The notes under the pieces: generated by a model | What the model saw: only the letters and a program-made list of their open reading frames with translations | The model's database searches: none | Told to the model about the DNA's origin: nothing | Position numbers and translations under genes: made by a program | Shown here: positions 38,479-51,900 of the stretch, piece after piece | Numbering within the stretch: position 1 is the stretch's first letter | Layout: each line of letters opens with the position of its first letter | Assembly: GCF_037975245.1 (NCBI RefSeq) | Contig: NC_092580.1 | Span: 19,580,501 to 19,644,500, forward strand | DNA length: 64,000 nucleotides | Source: Apostichopus japonicus | Taxonomy: Eukaryota; Echinodermata; Holothuroidea; Aspidochirotida; Stichopodidae | Direction: 5' to 3'

Positions 38479-38717
38479 CTACAGCATTGAATACATAAAT
38501 TAACTAAGATTAATGATCCAAAAGTTCTCCATGTACTTTCCTGCAGTTTTTTTGCAATTCCGCTCGAAAGATCGAACTATATTTTTTATTGCGTATGTTA
38601 AGAAACCTGCCGTTTTACGTTCAAAAGTTGTGCGCCAGTGAGATATCTGTACCATGTGATATGAATTGTCCAATGAGCCATGAGTTCTGTGTGCAATCTT
38701 TGTAGAAAACAACAAAC

Positions 38718-40671
38718 ATGGCGGCTCCCACGGGAGCTAGTCAGTCTCCGACACACGGGAATCTACAGTGCTCAGTGCACATTGAATCTGTAAAATTTGA
38801 AGCATTCAAGGCACTGACGAATAAACGATGGAATAAAGTTACTTCCTGCGCTAAAGATTGGCTTAATCTCAGCGGCGGAGACAGTGATATCGCCGTACTA
38901 CTGATTACTCCATGGCCTACTACGATCAAGCGTGTGTTCAACAGCATAGTATGATGGGGTTCCACGATAAGTGTTACAAGCGGTTCATTGATAGCAAGCA
39001 CATTGCTGCAAGAAAACGGACAGTTCCAGAGGAGACCCCATATGATTTTAAACGAAGAATTGACGGAAAAGATCGAGGAAACCAAGCAGAAGCTCTGGTG
39101 TATTGCCTGTTCAATTTATTATATGTGGGAAAAGAAACAATACATTACTAGGCGTTGCAAACGGGACACGCTGCAGCAGGCAGAGACTTTCGATGGAGGT
39201 AAGCCTAAGCATACTACACGACTCTACTTGTACTTCTGTGGCATAGTTGAAGTGTTAAGAGAAGTTGCATAATGCAAGATCAGTAGCTCTTAAGGGATAG
39301 AATCCAAGTCAAAGGGCACAGTGTTGGACCTGAACATAATATAATTACTTAGTGGCATGGTCATCTGATTTGTTTTGTTATAAGGTGGTAGGAACGGAAA
39401 TTTGTTTCAAATTCTCCATCTGGGGCACTAGCCTACAGTATGTGTTAAATACAGGCTTCATAGTTTTCTTACTGTGGCCCTTTATTTGAATGATAGAGAT
39501 ATTATATTAGTTAGAAAAATAAGTGTAACAAAGGTGCAATAAGGTTAGGTTTGCAAGGTCTTATGGTCAGCCTGTCTAGCTTTACCAAAATGAACAATCT
39601 GTCTCCTTTATAATTAGTAACAGATATAATCTACCATTGTATAATTTAAACCATAACATTAAGAGATAATGTACTGTACTGTCAAAAAAAGCCTGTTTTA
39701 ATTCTTTTTTGCATGACACTGGTTTGCAAAATTTGAATGTGTTTTTGTTTGTCCATAGAAGATGAGCAGATCATATGGTATATAAATAAAATTGTCTTAG
39801 TTCTTATTTGTTCAAACTTACATTTTGATCAACAGAAAATGCAAAACAATTTCCTTTTTTTTATTTCATTTTATTAAGGTATTGCTTCGACAAGCAGCAG
39901 AGCGGAAAAAAGATGAGCCCAGATTTTATGAATATTAGAGGAAAAGACCGTGTTGCCATTGAAGTGAGGTACCACTCTCTATGTTGAAGAAACTAGATAC
40001 AATTCTTGACAAGGAAGACATACAGATCTTGAAAGGTAAAGTACTCTCTTCAATGTGTGGTTCATTGAGTGTTCAGGGGTGGATCTAGGACTTTTGGAAT
40101 ATGGGGGTCCTCCCCCAAGGAAAATTAAAAAATTCTCTAAACGCTTTGAGATGCAATATCAGGTTAATCTTTCCATTGAAATTATTAAAGAAATTTGCAA
40201 CATATTTCTAGCTGAATTGTAATTATATTGGTACCCCATCATAAAATGTGAGACTCAAAAATATCCAATTTCATGGTACAAGGTGTTCTGTTCATCTCCT
40301 CCTCAGAGCAGAGTTTACCACCAACAAAAGATGCTCTGATCCAGCATGTTAAGCGCTGCACCAACCAGGCTGCTATTCACAGTAGGGCATTGCAGCCAAG
40401 GATTGATGCACTCTCACCAGAGGGACATGGATGTAAACTTGAAAATGATGACCTTATAATCACTTGGATGACGAAGCCACCTGACCCAGATGTTTTGCTT
40501 CAGTGTGTCAGCAGTAGCTGTAGAGTCGGCAAATGTCTTAAAGGAAGATGTTCCTGAATGAATGCACAACTACCGTGTACAGACCTATGTAAATATAGAA
40601 ATTGCAGCAACTTCCAAGAAGATGTTGAGATTGTTGATGCAGGGGAAGATGATTTGGAGGATGAACTGTGA
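38718..40671 (+). pseudogene. Broken transposon gene: N-terminal pieces and a C-terminal cysteine-rich tail, central region missing
   Basis: Start ATG at 38718 opens MAAPTGASQSPTHGNLQCSV. The similarity then moves between frames: WNKVTSCAKDWLNLSGGDSD in one, GFHDKCYKRFIDSKHIAARK in a second, and LWCIACSIYYMWEKK with LQQAETFDG in a third, so at least two frameshifts occur before a GTAAGC donor at 39199. A second piece (39879-40035) reads VLLRQAAERKKDEPRF, then an in-frame TAG and another shift before GKDRVAIEVRYHSLC. The third piece (40307-40671) reads LPPTKDALIQHVKRCTNQAA, GHGC, DLIITWMTKPPDPDVLLQCV and a cysteine-rich tail with an in-frame TGA after GRCS, then LPCTDLCKYRNCSN. This order matches a large family of uncharacterised, transposon-like animal proteins that I know by pattern; their long central region is absent here. 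The copy should be inactive. Confidence 0.7.
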
Positions 40672-42491
40672 TGGTGTTAAATCTCGATATCTTAGTCTGA
40701 AATTTTAATCAAGTTTGAAGTTTGTGAAGAGGGTTAACTTTTTCAAAGTCATGTTGTCATTATTTTGTTCCCCAGAGTTTAAAGGAACCAGTAAACATGA
40801 TCTTATTCATATATTCATTTTAGCTATTAGTAGTTTTACGTAGATTACCCTAGTAACCCTACCTACCAGACACCTTTGATAAATATCCACATTTTCTTCA
40901 AATCACACTTTTTTTTTAGAGGGGATGGGAGGGGGGAGGAGGGTGTTATGGGCATGCTTTACCTCTTGCATATTCACAACTACATTTACTGATGACGATG
41001 ACGCAAATACCGCGTCCTGAAACCAGTCAAAGGTTTATATACTGTTGTTGGGGAACCATCGCCCCTGACCCTGTTCCAATATCACGGTTCTTTATTGTTT
41101 GCCCTAACATTTCGTTACCTGTTTTATTCATATTGTTAATATGTTCTGTGCATCTGTTCAAGTTTTGACTGAAGGATATTCAAGTCTTTAGTGACTTTTA
41201 TTTCATCTAATTATCTTCACCTCTACTACGGAATAGACTTTCCCTTTTCCATACCATATCTGACTTCCATGCAGTGAATTGAAGTGGATACTGTTAAGAC
41301 TAGTACAACTGTCCTTGGATGAACTTTTAATCACTTATTAATTCCGCGCCGCGCCTTTTGATGAAGAACCTGTATCTTGAATCATCGCAAAGGCCCAGCT
41401 CTACTACACCATTGAGTGTATCGACCCAGTCTTAATAGATACATTATTTCTTTATATCTGGGGCTTAAGTTAACTGTCTTCGTTATTCACTTATTTGTAC
41501 GATTTACCTTTATTATTCATATTATTTGTAGAATATACGTAGAACTATTATTATTCAAAATACCATTCGAAACCTTGTCGATCTTTTCTTTTATGCGTTA
41601 ACTCCCTTGGAAACTCTTTTTGCAGGAATACGAATTATAAACATGTCGTTTCAGTAACAAGGAGAAAGTACCTAGTTTTGCAGGAGACTGTAGAAAGAGT
41701 ACTAAGGTAACGGATATATACCGACTATAACTTTATTTCACATCTACAATATGCCATGACGTCTTAGTGTGCCAACTTATATATTGATTTATACAAAAGA
41801 AATAGCTCACTGGTCTTTGGGCATTGGTACATCTCATTGTAACTAGGGATTTAGCTACATGTAAAGTAGAGGGGGAGGGGGTCGCATTTGTAAAACAGTT
41901 TGGATGGGGAGTGTAACAATTATGGAGAGGAACTTTTCATTATATGTGTATATTTACGCATACATGCACAGATGAAATGCATTCATAACATAGGGGGAAA
42001 ATCTAAAAATATTTGATTTATTACAAAGCATTATATCTGAGTTTATTAAAAGTGGTACATTTTTATAATTAAAACCCTTAAGTTATAATGTGCAAAAATT
42101 GTATTTCATATTTCAAAGTTGAAAATGTGATTTTTTACCATTTTGGCGAAAATGGAGGGGGGGGGGGCACAACTCGTAATGCCTGAAAACAACCCTCACT
42201 GACCCTTAGACCAGAATCCTCTTCCACCATTCTTGTAACCCTGACCCAACTATTATACAAAAAAAATATATCAGTCGTAATTTAACATATAAGAAAGGAG
42301 TGGTATGTATGCACCACTGTACCAAATCTAACGTTAGCACATGTGTTCCTAATACATAGCATCGTAGCACGTAATGTCTACATAACATACCCAATTTCAA
42401 GGGTTTCTTACAAAAATACTGCAGGAAATTTTTTGGAGAACTTTTGATATAATGTTTGTGATGCATTAAACTACCAAAAAATGCATTAAAA

Positions 42492-42560
42492 ATCTAGACC
42501 CGGTGTTGCTGGAACGAAACTGATTTTACAGCCACATTTTGAGCTTCAGCTGATGGCCTA
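42492..42560 (-). repeat. Right terminal inverted repeat of the 4.1-kb transposon
   Basis: Read on the reverse strand from 42560 it matches the left arm for 17 bases and again over TTTCGTTCCAGCAAC and CGGGTCTA, with about seven extra bases between the blocks. Confidence 0.75.
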
Positions 42561-45137
42561 TTACACCTATTTTACAATAACCAAGTCTATTTCATTTTGA
42601 ATTAGGCCTTACTAAAATAAATCATAAAAGTAAAATCAGAGGTTCTCCATTTACCGCTAACCTTTAAACCTGAATAAATTGTATTTGGATGGTAGCATCC
42701 CAAAGGGAGTACAGTGGGCCTTTGAAACCCAGGGAATGTAATATTGCATGAATTTTAATTTTCAAATTTGCACGAGTTCTCTGCTTGCAGTTATGTTTGA
42801 ATGTGGAGCCCATCACATGATCTAACCCAGTATATATCAAGTGTACCTAATGGCCACAATGTCACATTTTGCAAAATCAACTTTTAAGAAATAGCCTTGG
42901 TTAAGTGAACTTTTTTCAGTCAGTACATCACTGGGAAAAAATGTTTCGGAATAAAGTTAAGCACACAACCCTCTGAGAAAGAACGCAGCTCGCAGAATTA
43001 CTGTAACTGAAATGGGAAATTATTTTGCATATATACTACCATGTAGGTGAATAAATGAATGTTAACAGGAACAAAATTTACTATTTTCATTTCAGTCATT
43101 TGCCAGCTGCATCTGATACACAATCCCAAAAATGTGTGACTTTTACGTAAATTAAAGGTAAATTAAAGGTAAAATAATGTGATGATTGAAGGTAACACTG
43201 AATTAAGGCAAGTATAGAAATAGTACTGACATTGATATTGTCATTGCAGTAAGTATTATGCGACTGTAGGTTAAACTATAAGGGAATTAGTGTGTAGAAG
43301 AAGAGGATTAAATTTTCAAAAACCAGTACTTTTTGCTGCCAATATGATTTAATGAACAATTCTAAGTGTAGGCCTAATTTCTTAATGTGGGAGATCTAAT
43401 GGACCTAATTCCATGTACTTGCTCTTTGAAAAGGGTGTGCAACTAACAGTTACAGGAAATTTTAAGACCAAGACAGAAAGGATCGTTCCTTTTAAAATGC
43501 TTAAGTAGCTTTTAGAGTCAACATTCATGTGGTCTCCCTGTAAGAAACAGATTAAGCTATTTTAAGCCTCATTATAACAGAAAATTGTTCCATTTCTCAT
43601 GCCTTGTTGTGAAAACTTGCCAAAAGTTATGCAACACATATTTAGGTATGAAAATTTCTATAGAACGTGTTCACTGATAGCGAGTATGCCTACTAGTGAA
43701 GTGGAAAGAAAGCTGCCTTTCAGGAAGGATTTTAATAGTGTTCTGAAACTTTTATTCCCTTGATATGTAATGGTCTACTGAAAGTAGTAAGTATACTTGT
43801 TAAGTAACTGTTTTTAAAGCAATTTCACTTTAAATATGTATGCTTCAATGACTCTTTTGGACAGCTTAGGAAAATATTAATCAACGAAAAGCAGAAGTAG
43901 ATAAATGTTTAAAGGGTGAAACTCATTAGTCACTAGTGGTTTTGACACGATCAGGATGTAGTGTCAGTTTTATGACAGTTCAACACAGAATAGTTAATAG
44001 GATTTCAAGCTATGGATGCACCGGATATCCGGTCCGGCCAGACTATCCGGCCGGATAGTGAGGAATTATCCGGTTCCGGTTCCGGCCGGATATTTTTCAA
44101 AATCCGGCCGGATCTTTTTCAAAATCTGGCCTGAATTATTCCTTAAAAAGGTGTTGGTATTAACTTAAATCAATGTAAACTATTTCGAAAAATTAATAAA
44201 AACATTCAAAGTAAGGAAAAATTAGGTTTAACATGTTTAATTTAATTTTCTCAATGGTCTGACCCACTAAATGGGGTCTTAATTTCCCCTTCTTTATAAT
44301 ATGCCTATACCTCACCTAACATTTGCTCCTTGTTTCATACTTCTACTTCTTATGAATGATTTTCTTTTGTGTAATGACAAAATCCGGTCCGGGCGGATTA
44401 TCCGGCCGGATTTCTTGTACTTTCCGGCAAAATCTGGTTCCGGCCGGATCCAAAAATTTGGATCCGGTGCATCCCTATTTCAAGCCTGAAGATTTATGTA
44501 CACATCTGGTACATTTCTCAAACATCGTTCCCTTCATGACTTCATGTATCTTACTTTTCTCCCTCTTAATCTCTGCACATCAATTGTTGGTAACATGTTA
44601 GCACTGTGCCCTTGCCCCCCCCCCCCCCCCCAACTAACCCACTTCCAGTTGGAATGGTCAAATTATATTTGGCAACACTAGACTTAGCTATCGACGTAGG
44701 CAAATGTGCTTATAGGTAGAAGTATGCTTGTTAGTCTATAAAGACCAGAAATTTACTTCGTTCCTCACTTAATGATTGCCTCACAACCTCAGCACGCATG
44801 CTGTACTGTGTCTAGAGTGCACTGAAAACATTTAACATGGTGCACACTCTATGACTGGACCCAACCGGTCAATAACCGCCTTTCTCATTCTACCACCCAA
44901 AGTGTTTAGAACGTTTGTTTCGCTTCGGATTTTAGAGGACTGGATGAAGTGTACTTAACCACTTAACATTTCTGGTTTAAACAATATGCTACTTACGTTC
45001 ACTGATTTTTAAGCCAAACCAGTGTAAAGTGTTCAGATGTGATGACATCTTTTGGAAGCAGAGTTGCGTTTATCACCGTGCCAGTGCTAATTTAAAATTT
45101 CATCATGATTTATAAGTTATATTGTTTGTGTTCACAG
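42561..45137 (+). other. Probable WNK 5' intron or flank
   Basis: The acceptor at 45137 implies an upstream untranslated exon, so at least part of this stretch should be intron. It is CpG-poor and carries the hAT-type element at 44011-44477 and a long C run (about 44616-44631). Confidence 0.5.
44011..44477. mobile_element. Short hAT-type non-autonomous element rich in CCGG/GGCCGG (467 bp)
   Basis: The ends are TATGGATGCACCGGAT and, reversed, TAGGGATGCACCGGATCC, flanked by a perfect 8-bp duplication TTTCAAGC (44003-44010 and 44478-44485). Both ends carry repeated ATCCGGCCGGAT-type palindromic motifs; the middle is AT-rich and non-coding. Confidence 0.88.
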
Positions 45138-45171
45138 GAAAGCAACATTTCCTCAAGACTAGAATGGAAAC
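45138..45171 (+). promoter_or_regulatory. WNK 5' UTR segment with a three-codon upstream ORF touching the start codon
   Basis: After a splice acceptor ending at 45137 the leader runs 34 bases to the WNK ATG. An upstream ATG at 45164 reads Met-Glu-Thr and stops with a TGA at 45173-45175 that overlaps the WNK ATG (ATGA). The upstream ATG has A at -3 and G at +4, a stronger start context than the WNK ATG, which has A at +4. Such an arrangement can lower or gate translation of the main frame; that effect is inferred here. Confidence 0.55.
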
Positions 45172-45942
45172 ATGAGCAAGAAAGACATTCCCAAAACACC
45201 TGATAGGGAAGGGAAAAAAGTTGTAACATTCAATAGTTCTGATCCATCGAAGGAGAGAGAAAATCCAAACAGAACTATGGTACACGGAAACACAGATGCC
45301 CAAAAGCTGGGCAGCAGGGGTAAGTCCGAACAACCCCACCCAACAGCAGATAGCCAGCAGCCGATCCCAACCCCTGGAAATGTTCATGTCAACGGAGAGA
45401 GTGCTCTGTCAGATGATGCGGCTGGTGACGTTGAGGATGACAGGGTGGAAAAATGTGACGCAGGAAGTCACAAGCCCGTCATCAATGTTAGTCAGGACCA
45501 AGTGCCTGGACTTGTAAATAGTTTCAATGGAAACTCTGTAAATAATTCCGTAGTTAACATTTCACCTGTACAGGATGGAAGTCATTTTGCAGTAGACAGC
45601 AGAAGTGATAGAAAGACTGTTGTTCCTGCAAGTGTGCAATCAATTAGAAAATCAGGCTCCCAGGGTAGCGGCAAAAAGAAGCAAGTCAAAATTGTAGAGC
45701 CGCACAGAGAAGAAGAGCGTGTCTCGTCGGATGGCTTAGCGGCTAGACCAGACAGCACCGTGAAACCTTCTGAGGACCAAGGGGAGGATGGGGACCCGGA
45801 AACAGTGGAGAATGCGATTGATAAATCACCAAATGGACGTTTCATGAAGTATGATGTAGAAGTAGGCCGCGGTTCTTTCAAAACTGTCTACAAGGGACTG
45901 GACACAGAGACTGGGGTGTCTGTAGCATGGTGTGAACTCCAG
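45172..45942 (+). CDS. WNK first coding exon (residues 1-257)
   Basis: The start is the ATG at 45172, with A at -3; the frame stays open to a CAG|GTAGGT donor after 45942. The peptide is rich in Ser, Asp, Glu and Lys for about 220 residues, then enters the kinase N-lobe with [19 protein letters not shown]. The exon ends exactly after VAWCELQ, in phase 0. A pyrimidine-rich acceptor (TTGTGTTCACAG, ending 45137) sits 34 bases before the ATG, so at least one untranslated exon should lie upstream. If read through, the frame stops at 45964, seven codons into the intron. Confidence 0.95.
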
Positions 45943-48900
45943 GTAGGTACAAATGTGAAAAGTTAAAGGTTAAGAGTTTACTGAAAGTGTTGCTTGCTAT
46001 TTTGTACAACAGGAAACATCTGTGTGTCTATATTTCACATAGGATCACAGGCCCGATCACTGTTCTTTCTGGATATTGAAGCATTTTGGACTAAAAATTC
46101 TGTATTGTAAAATCCTTACAGAGCTGTGAATTAATTGGTTGATGTCCACAAGTGTGTGATACAAATAAGAGCTGGGAATTTCTGATCTTTTCTTGGACAA
46201 AGTTAACTCTTGGACAAATTTAATTCTTGGACAAATTTAACTCACTTGCTCTACTATAGTCAAATAGTTAAGTGGAATTTGAGGAATTTTGAGCAAATTG
46301 TATGGCAAATAATCACAAAGCCTTCAGGCTTCCTGGTTACTGTGTAAATGAGAAGACTGCACTTAATGTCTATGGAGCGTATTATTTGGCGACAGGAAGA
46401 TCATGTCAAGTTTACTGATATGATGCTAAAGTGTTATTGCAGGATATGATAGAGGTTACACCAGCATTATTGCACTTTTCAGGATATGACACAAGGATAC
46501 TGAATCCTGAGAATAATTGAGAGTTTTGGGGTGTTTGATACAGTAGTTGTGTTTGGTAACGTGATATTTAACTGTAATTTTACAAAGTTTGTTCCTATGG
46601 TATACAACTGTATTATACATTGTTGGATTTTGAATTATTTCATACATGTGTAGATTTTTTGGAGGGGAAGATGGATTATGCATTCAAGCTGACCAACTGA
46701 AATAATTGCATGTACACTGTACTGTACAAACTGGTATACATGTACAGCAGTCGTTTCTTACCAGTCAGTGCCAAAATCTAATCATGATGTCACGCCCTGA
46801 TCACATGGAATATATGATAAAACATATCTGCTTGCAAAAGCAATTAATATATGCATCCCTTCACGTAAAGGGTTGATCTTTTGCTAGCACTCTAATTGGA
46901 TCTACTGCCAATTCTTCCGGTAATACCCACCCTAAGCTACCAAGATACCACCCACCCACTTATATATATACCAGATTGGATTGACAAATTTGACAGAAAA
47001 TGTGTCATATGTTGGCCTTCTTTGGTGGTTTATAGTTTCCTTCTTACACATTTCATTTACAACAGGATGAGAATGGGAAATGTTTAGGAGATTGAAACAA
47101 TAACAAGCTTCTCCTACTGTGTGGAAGTCGTCTATGCTTATGGATTGTGAAGTGACTGCATACAGTAACTAGCTTGCAATCTTCACCCTAGGCTAGATTT
47201 TATTTAAATGTGTACAGTATGACCCATTATTTGCTCTGCATTCATTATTCTAACAAAATCATGATTGTGAAGTGTTTCAAATACCATTGTCCTCTTGGCT
47301 ACACTGAAGTGTAGACTACACCTTGTTGTGTTGGGGTACAGTAACTTTGAGTGTTCCATGGTCCACAAGATCAATGTCGTACCCACAATTGACAGCAGTG
47401 TTAATACTTGACAACATGATTGCGGAAAACATGTATAAAAGGATATGCATAATCAGCCAGGAAAATTTCCAATCTCCTTAATTTAATGCATAGAGTAACC
47501 ATTACAGACGCAACTAAAATGCCCCCACCTACTGGGCATAATAGTCGCTCATAATTTTAATTTTTAAAACATAAACCCAAACTGTATAATAATCAACTTT
47601 ATGGAGCCACTTGCAAGCCACTATGCAAGTTAGGAAAATTGGCCCTATCATAACTCCAAAGTGGCTTTAAGCTTTCACACAATTTTTTTCGTAGACTGTC
47701 TAGAACTGCATTTATTTCATTTTTTCTATGCAAGGTCATCCTAGTCTTAGACGCTGTTTGTTTCCCCAAGGTGGATCTGGAAATGATATCATGTTGTCAT
47801 AACTTTGAAAAGCTTTTATTTTTAGTTTGAATGGATTTTTTTGTGTCAGTCACATGTTTATCACTGTTGGTGTTTACATGATCACCAGTTGCCTTGTGAT
47901 GGTCATACTTTCCATTTGTACTGTTACCCCTACTGGCCTCATCACACCTTTATGATGTAGGCCAGTCTACATTCCTCCCATTCTTGTGTGCAGTTGCTTC
48001 AAATCTCTGTGGTCTCTCCATAAAGTTGAATGAACATGATGCTGCACTCAACAGATCTGTGGAGATAGTCCATGTGTGGTTTTAGGTTGTATTTCCCTGT
48101 TTGACTATTCAGGATGCTACTGGCACTTCTTGTTTACTGTACATCACAATTAATACATTAACTTTCTCCTGGAATGTCTTAAGTGACGACCTTTTGATTA
48201 TTATACAGTTTGGGTTTATGTTTTGAAATGATGAGCGACTATTATGCCCAGTAGGTGGGGGCATTTTAGTTGCGTCTGTAATGGTTACTCTATGCATTAA
48301 ATTAAGGAGATTGGAAATTTTCCTGGCTGATTATGCATATCCTTATAAACATGTTTTTCGCAATCATGTTTAAAATATTAACACTGCTGTCAATTGTGGG
48401 TACGACATTGATCTTGTGGACCATGGTGAAAGTTTATACCCGGTGTGTGTGACCTGAAACATTTATGGATATCTATTCGCAGTGAAAAAGAAGGAAAATG
48501 TTGCATTATAACAGGAAATTGAAGATGAGAATGTTTCTACAGTAGGCACATTGTCCATCAGTTTTGTTGACTATGCATTAATTGTTGATACATTGTAGTA
48601 TTTCCTAATACCATACCTGCTCAAACCTATTGAATGTAGAATTCCTGTGTGCGGGTATTGAATATGACCAGCAAAGGCATATTATTTTTATGCGTGGTAT
48701 TTGTAACTTGTTGTTAGTAGAATATTTCTATTTAAAGCTTCTACGAAAAAATTCACAGTGTTTGTAAAGAATAAAACTTGGCAGTTTATCAATCAAATAT
48801 ATTTTATGAGCCATGCGAGGGTTGGTGTTACAATGGGTTGTGTAGAAGACAGAATTGTACTACTTATAGTAGTTTAGGGATTGTTTGCAACATTTGACAA

Positions 48901-51900
48901 GACAAGTTGACTTATGAATTGAAATATACAGTAATAGTAGGGCAGAGTTCATATGTAAAAGCTTAAGTCCATGGAGGTGTGCCTATATTAAAGTGTTATT
49001 GCGAGCAAGTATATGTAATAGAATTCTTAGAATTCTTAGAATTAATAATATTATATGAATGTCAGATGTCAGAGATATTGAGTAAGAATATGAGTACAAT
49101 GTGTGCAATTGACATGACACTGCTGAAATCAAACACTTACATTTCCATTACACTTTGTGATCACACTGATAGGGAAGGAAACAGTTTGCCCTTTGCTCTT
49201 TTGTACAGGTCTATTACTATTAACTTTATTACTAATCTATTGCTTAGTGTCTATTAACTTTGTGAACATCTTTGAAATATTGATGATTGATCTTGCCCTT
49301 TGATTTACGGTTCCATTCCTTATTTTACACGAGGCTAAAGTATGTTATCCTGTATGTTTTAGTTTAAGTGCATGCCTGTAAAATATAAAAAAAGTATCTG
49401 AAAATTTAGTAATATACTTTGCAACTGAAAGACCTTCTCAAATCAGATAAAATACAAAATCTATGTATGTAAAATAGCAAAGTTTTGAAACTGGGTATCT
49501 GCCCTACATTGTATACTGAATTCCTTGCAGACATTGTTAAAAACTGTTAGTATATCGAATCACAGTTTCATCTCTTCACTATCAACTCCCCCATACAATA
49601 GTCACTAGTAGAAACTACGTAGTCGCCAAGCAATTATACACTAACATATTGTATTGAACTTCTGTGGACACTTAAATATATATTTAAAGTCATTGAAATT
49701 TGCAAAGTTGAGACTTTTAAATAAAGTCTATTCTGTAGTGTGTACATCTGCTGTCTTAAGTTGATCAAATCCTTCTTTTGTTGTGAGTTCTACGTTGATT
49801 TCAAAACAACTTCAAGATGGCTTTCTTTACCACTTTGTCTGTTTCGTACAGTATTTGAAGTTCCACATGTCTATAAGCTCAGTTTATTGTTCATTATGCC
49901 AATTTAAGCCCCATCTTAATTTGTTTCAAAGAGAAAAAATCCTGTTTCCTCATGCTGGTATGAAGCTATCAATATAAGTGTGCTAGTGCTTGACAGTGCA
50001 CCAGAGCAAGACTGAATGATAACTTTTATGATCCTGCCTTTAAAATATTGTGCCTTCAGTTGTGTTGCTCTGAGGCATTAACCTAATATTTATGTACTGA
50101 AATATGCACAGTGCAGTCTGCATAATTTCTATAAATAAAACTACTAACACAGAATTGGATTTGTCAGGATAGATAAGTACCCACTGAATGAATTGAAGCT
50201 TGTGAAAAATGTCAGCGGATATTAAGCACACCGAAATGTAGTGCTGTAAAAAAACTAAATCCAAAGCAATACTTAGTTGCATGGCAAATCTTCTTTGTAT
50301 AATACTATTTTTACGAGATGAAATTGTGTAACGGAAGGGAGGTGACTAGTGTTAAAAATGGCAAACTTTGTGCGATAATTTAATACGTAGAGGTTTTGTC
50401 GCAATGTAAATAATTTTTAGTTGCTGTAAATATTTGATGAGTTGTACCTGGAAAAGTAATCTACTCAGACAATAATGGATGCCTGTCTTTTGAAAGTCCT
50501 TTGAAGTTACCCAGCATACAGTATGGTTCTACTTGTACTGGGATATACTGTACATAGAGTTGGCTTAAGAAGTGAATATAAGTTTGCATTTCCTTAATCA
50601 AAGATAAAAACTTCCTTGCAAGATTGGCAAGTCATTTGTCTGTTCCATAAGAGTATGACAAAATGATCAGTTCTGAAGTGATCAGTTTGAAGCTTCCTAC
50701 CTTGTATCAATGTCCACTGACACCAAAATGGCGGGGGGGGGGTGGAGGGAAACAATCAGACTGACTCAAATCCCTTACTCAAGACAAGGTACCGTACACC
50801 TTTAAAGTAAATATTCTGTTAGTGGTAAATATTATTGAATAGTAAAACCAGTCTGTTATTTATGCAGTGCCACTTTAGAACAAAGCTCTAATCTAGTTAA
50901 ATTTCAAATGGTAAAGAAAAAAGTTAATTTTTTTCCCCACCATATTGTTGATTTGTTTCTTCTGTACGAATATGCAAATAGTTTGGATTAATTCATGCTG
51001 GTAGGGCACAGCAGTGGTGAGATGTTGTCTTTCACCCTATCTTGGCTATGGGCTCCATTTCCTTGTATTTGAAGATCACATGTACAGTGACGTATGCTAA
51101 TCTTTTTTTCAGTTTATTCTGCAGTACAGTATGTAACCAATACCATTGACGTAAATTTTTTGGAAATCATACACTAGCTTATGGTTCATCCTTGATCATC
51201 CGGTACTCGGGTGTATGTTACAAAATATGAGAAAATTCAGCTTCAATATTTATTGCATGGAATGTCTTTTTTCTCTGTGAAGTATTACAACTTTCATCAA
51301 CTTCTACAAGTTTCTGTTGCTACTGGACAATAAAACCCCATAACACTGCCTCATTTTACACGTGAGTGGATTCTGTGAAGCTTATACTGTTTAAGAGTGT
51401 TTTTGCCACGATGTGATAAGAATTAAAATAAATTCGTCAATTATTCACTCACCTCCATTTGGTGACAGAATATTATTATATACAGTAGGATAGAGTTTGT
51501 ATTGTACAAAGGTCTGTTGTATCACATGGATAGAATCTCTTCAGTAAATATTTTCAGCAAAAGCATTTGTTCACCTGACATTAGTCATATGTGATAATTT
51601 TTCTTGTCCTCACTTTCCTGTCTCCTCACAAACACAGCACTCTTGTTTCAATCTCAATTTAGTTCAGGTGAAAACTTACCAAATGTTGTTAGGGATATAA
51701 GTAAGCCATTCCCTATTACAGTAACAGAATGCCAATACTCTGACAGTTTTAGCTAGGTCTATGCTAACTATAGTCAGTAGTCACAGAAACCAGCATATTG
51801 ATATATTGCAACACCTTTTTCAATTTTCATAACCATGAAGAAGATTTCTTCTTACTGTTCTTGTTATACATACACTGGCACTGTAGTCACAAACAAAAAT

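Larger units (their letters stand above)
38414..42560 (+). mobile_element. 4.1-kb DNA transposon with imperfect ~70-bp terminal inverted repeats, carrying a degraded gene
   Basis: The left end reads TAGGCCATCAGCTGAAG and the right end (42560 inwards, reverse strand) reads the same 17 bases. Further in, both arms share TTTCGTTCCAGCAAC and CGGGTCTA, with a small gap between blocks, so the inverted repeats extend to about 38478 and 42492. The bases outside both ends are TTA, consistent with a 3-bp TTA or 2-bp TA target duplication. Inside lies a broken multi-exon gene on the plus strand (38718-40671) followed by about 1.8 kb of non-coding sequence with a G run at 42159-42168. The superfamily is not assigned. 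Confidence 0.75.

Noticed and set aside
38281-38490. Plus-strand 69-codon open frame before the transposon gene
   Set aside because: It spans the left transposon boundary and terminal repeat, so it is not a coherent gene.
40072-40140. CAGGGGTGGATCTAGGAC, like the end of a hAT-type element
   Set aside because: No matching second end or 8-bp duplication was found, so it may be only a fragment.
45943-45966. Seven extra codons after the first WNK exon
   Set aside because: They lie beyond a good CAG|GTAGGT donor and have no kinase similarity.
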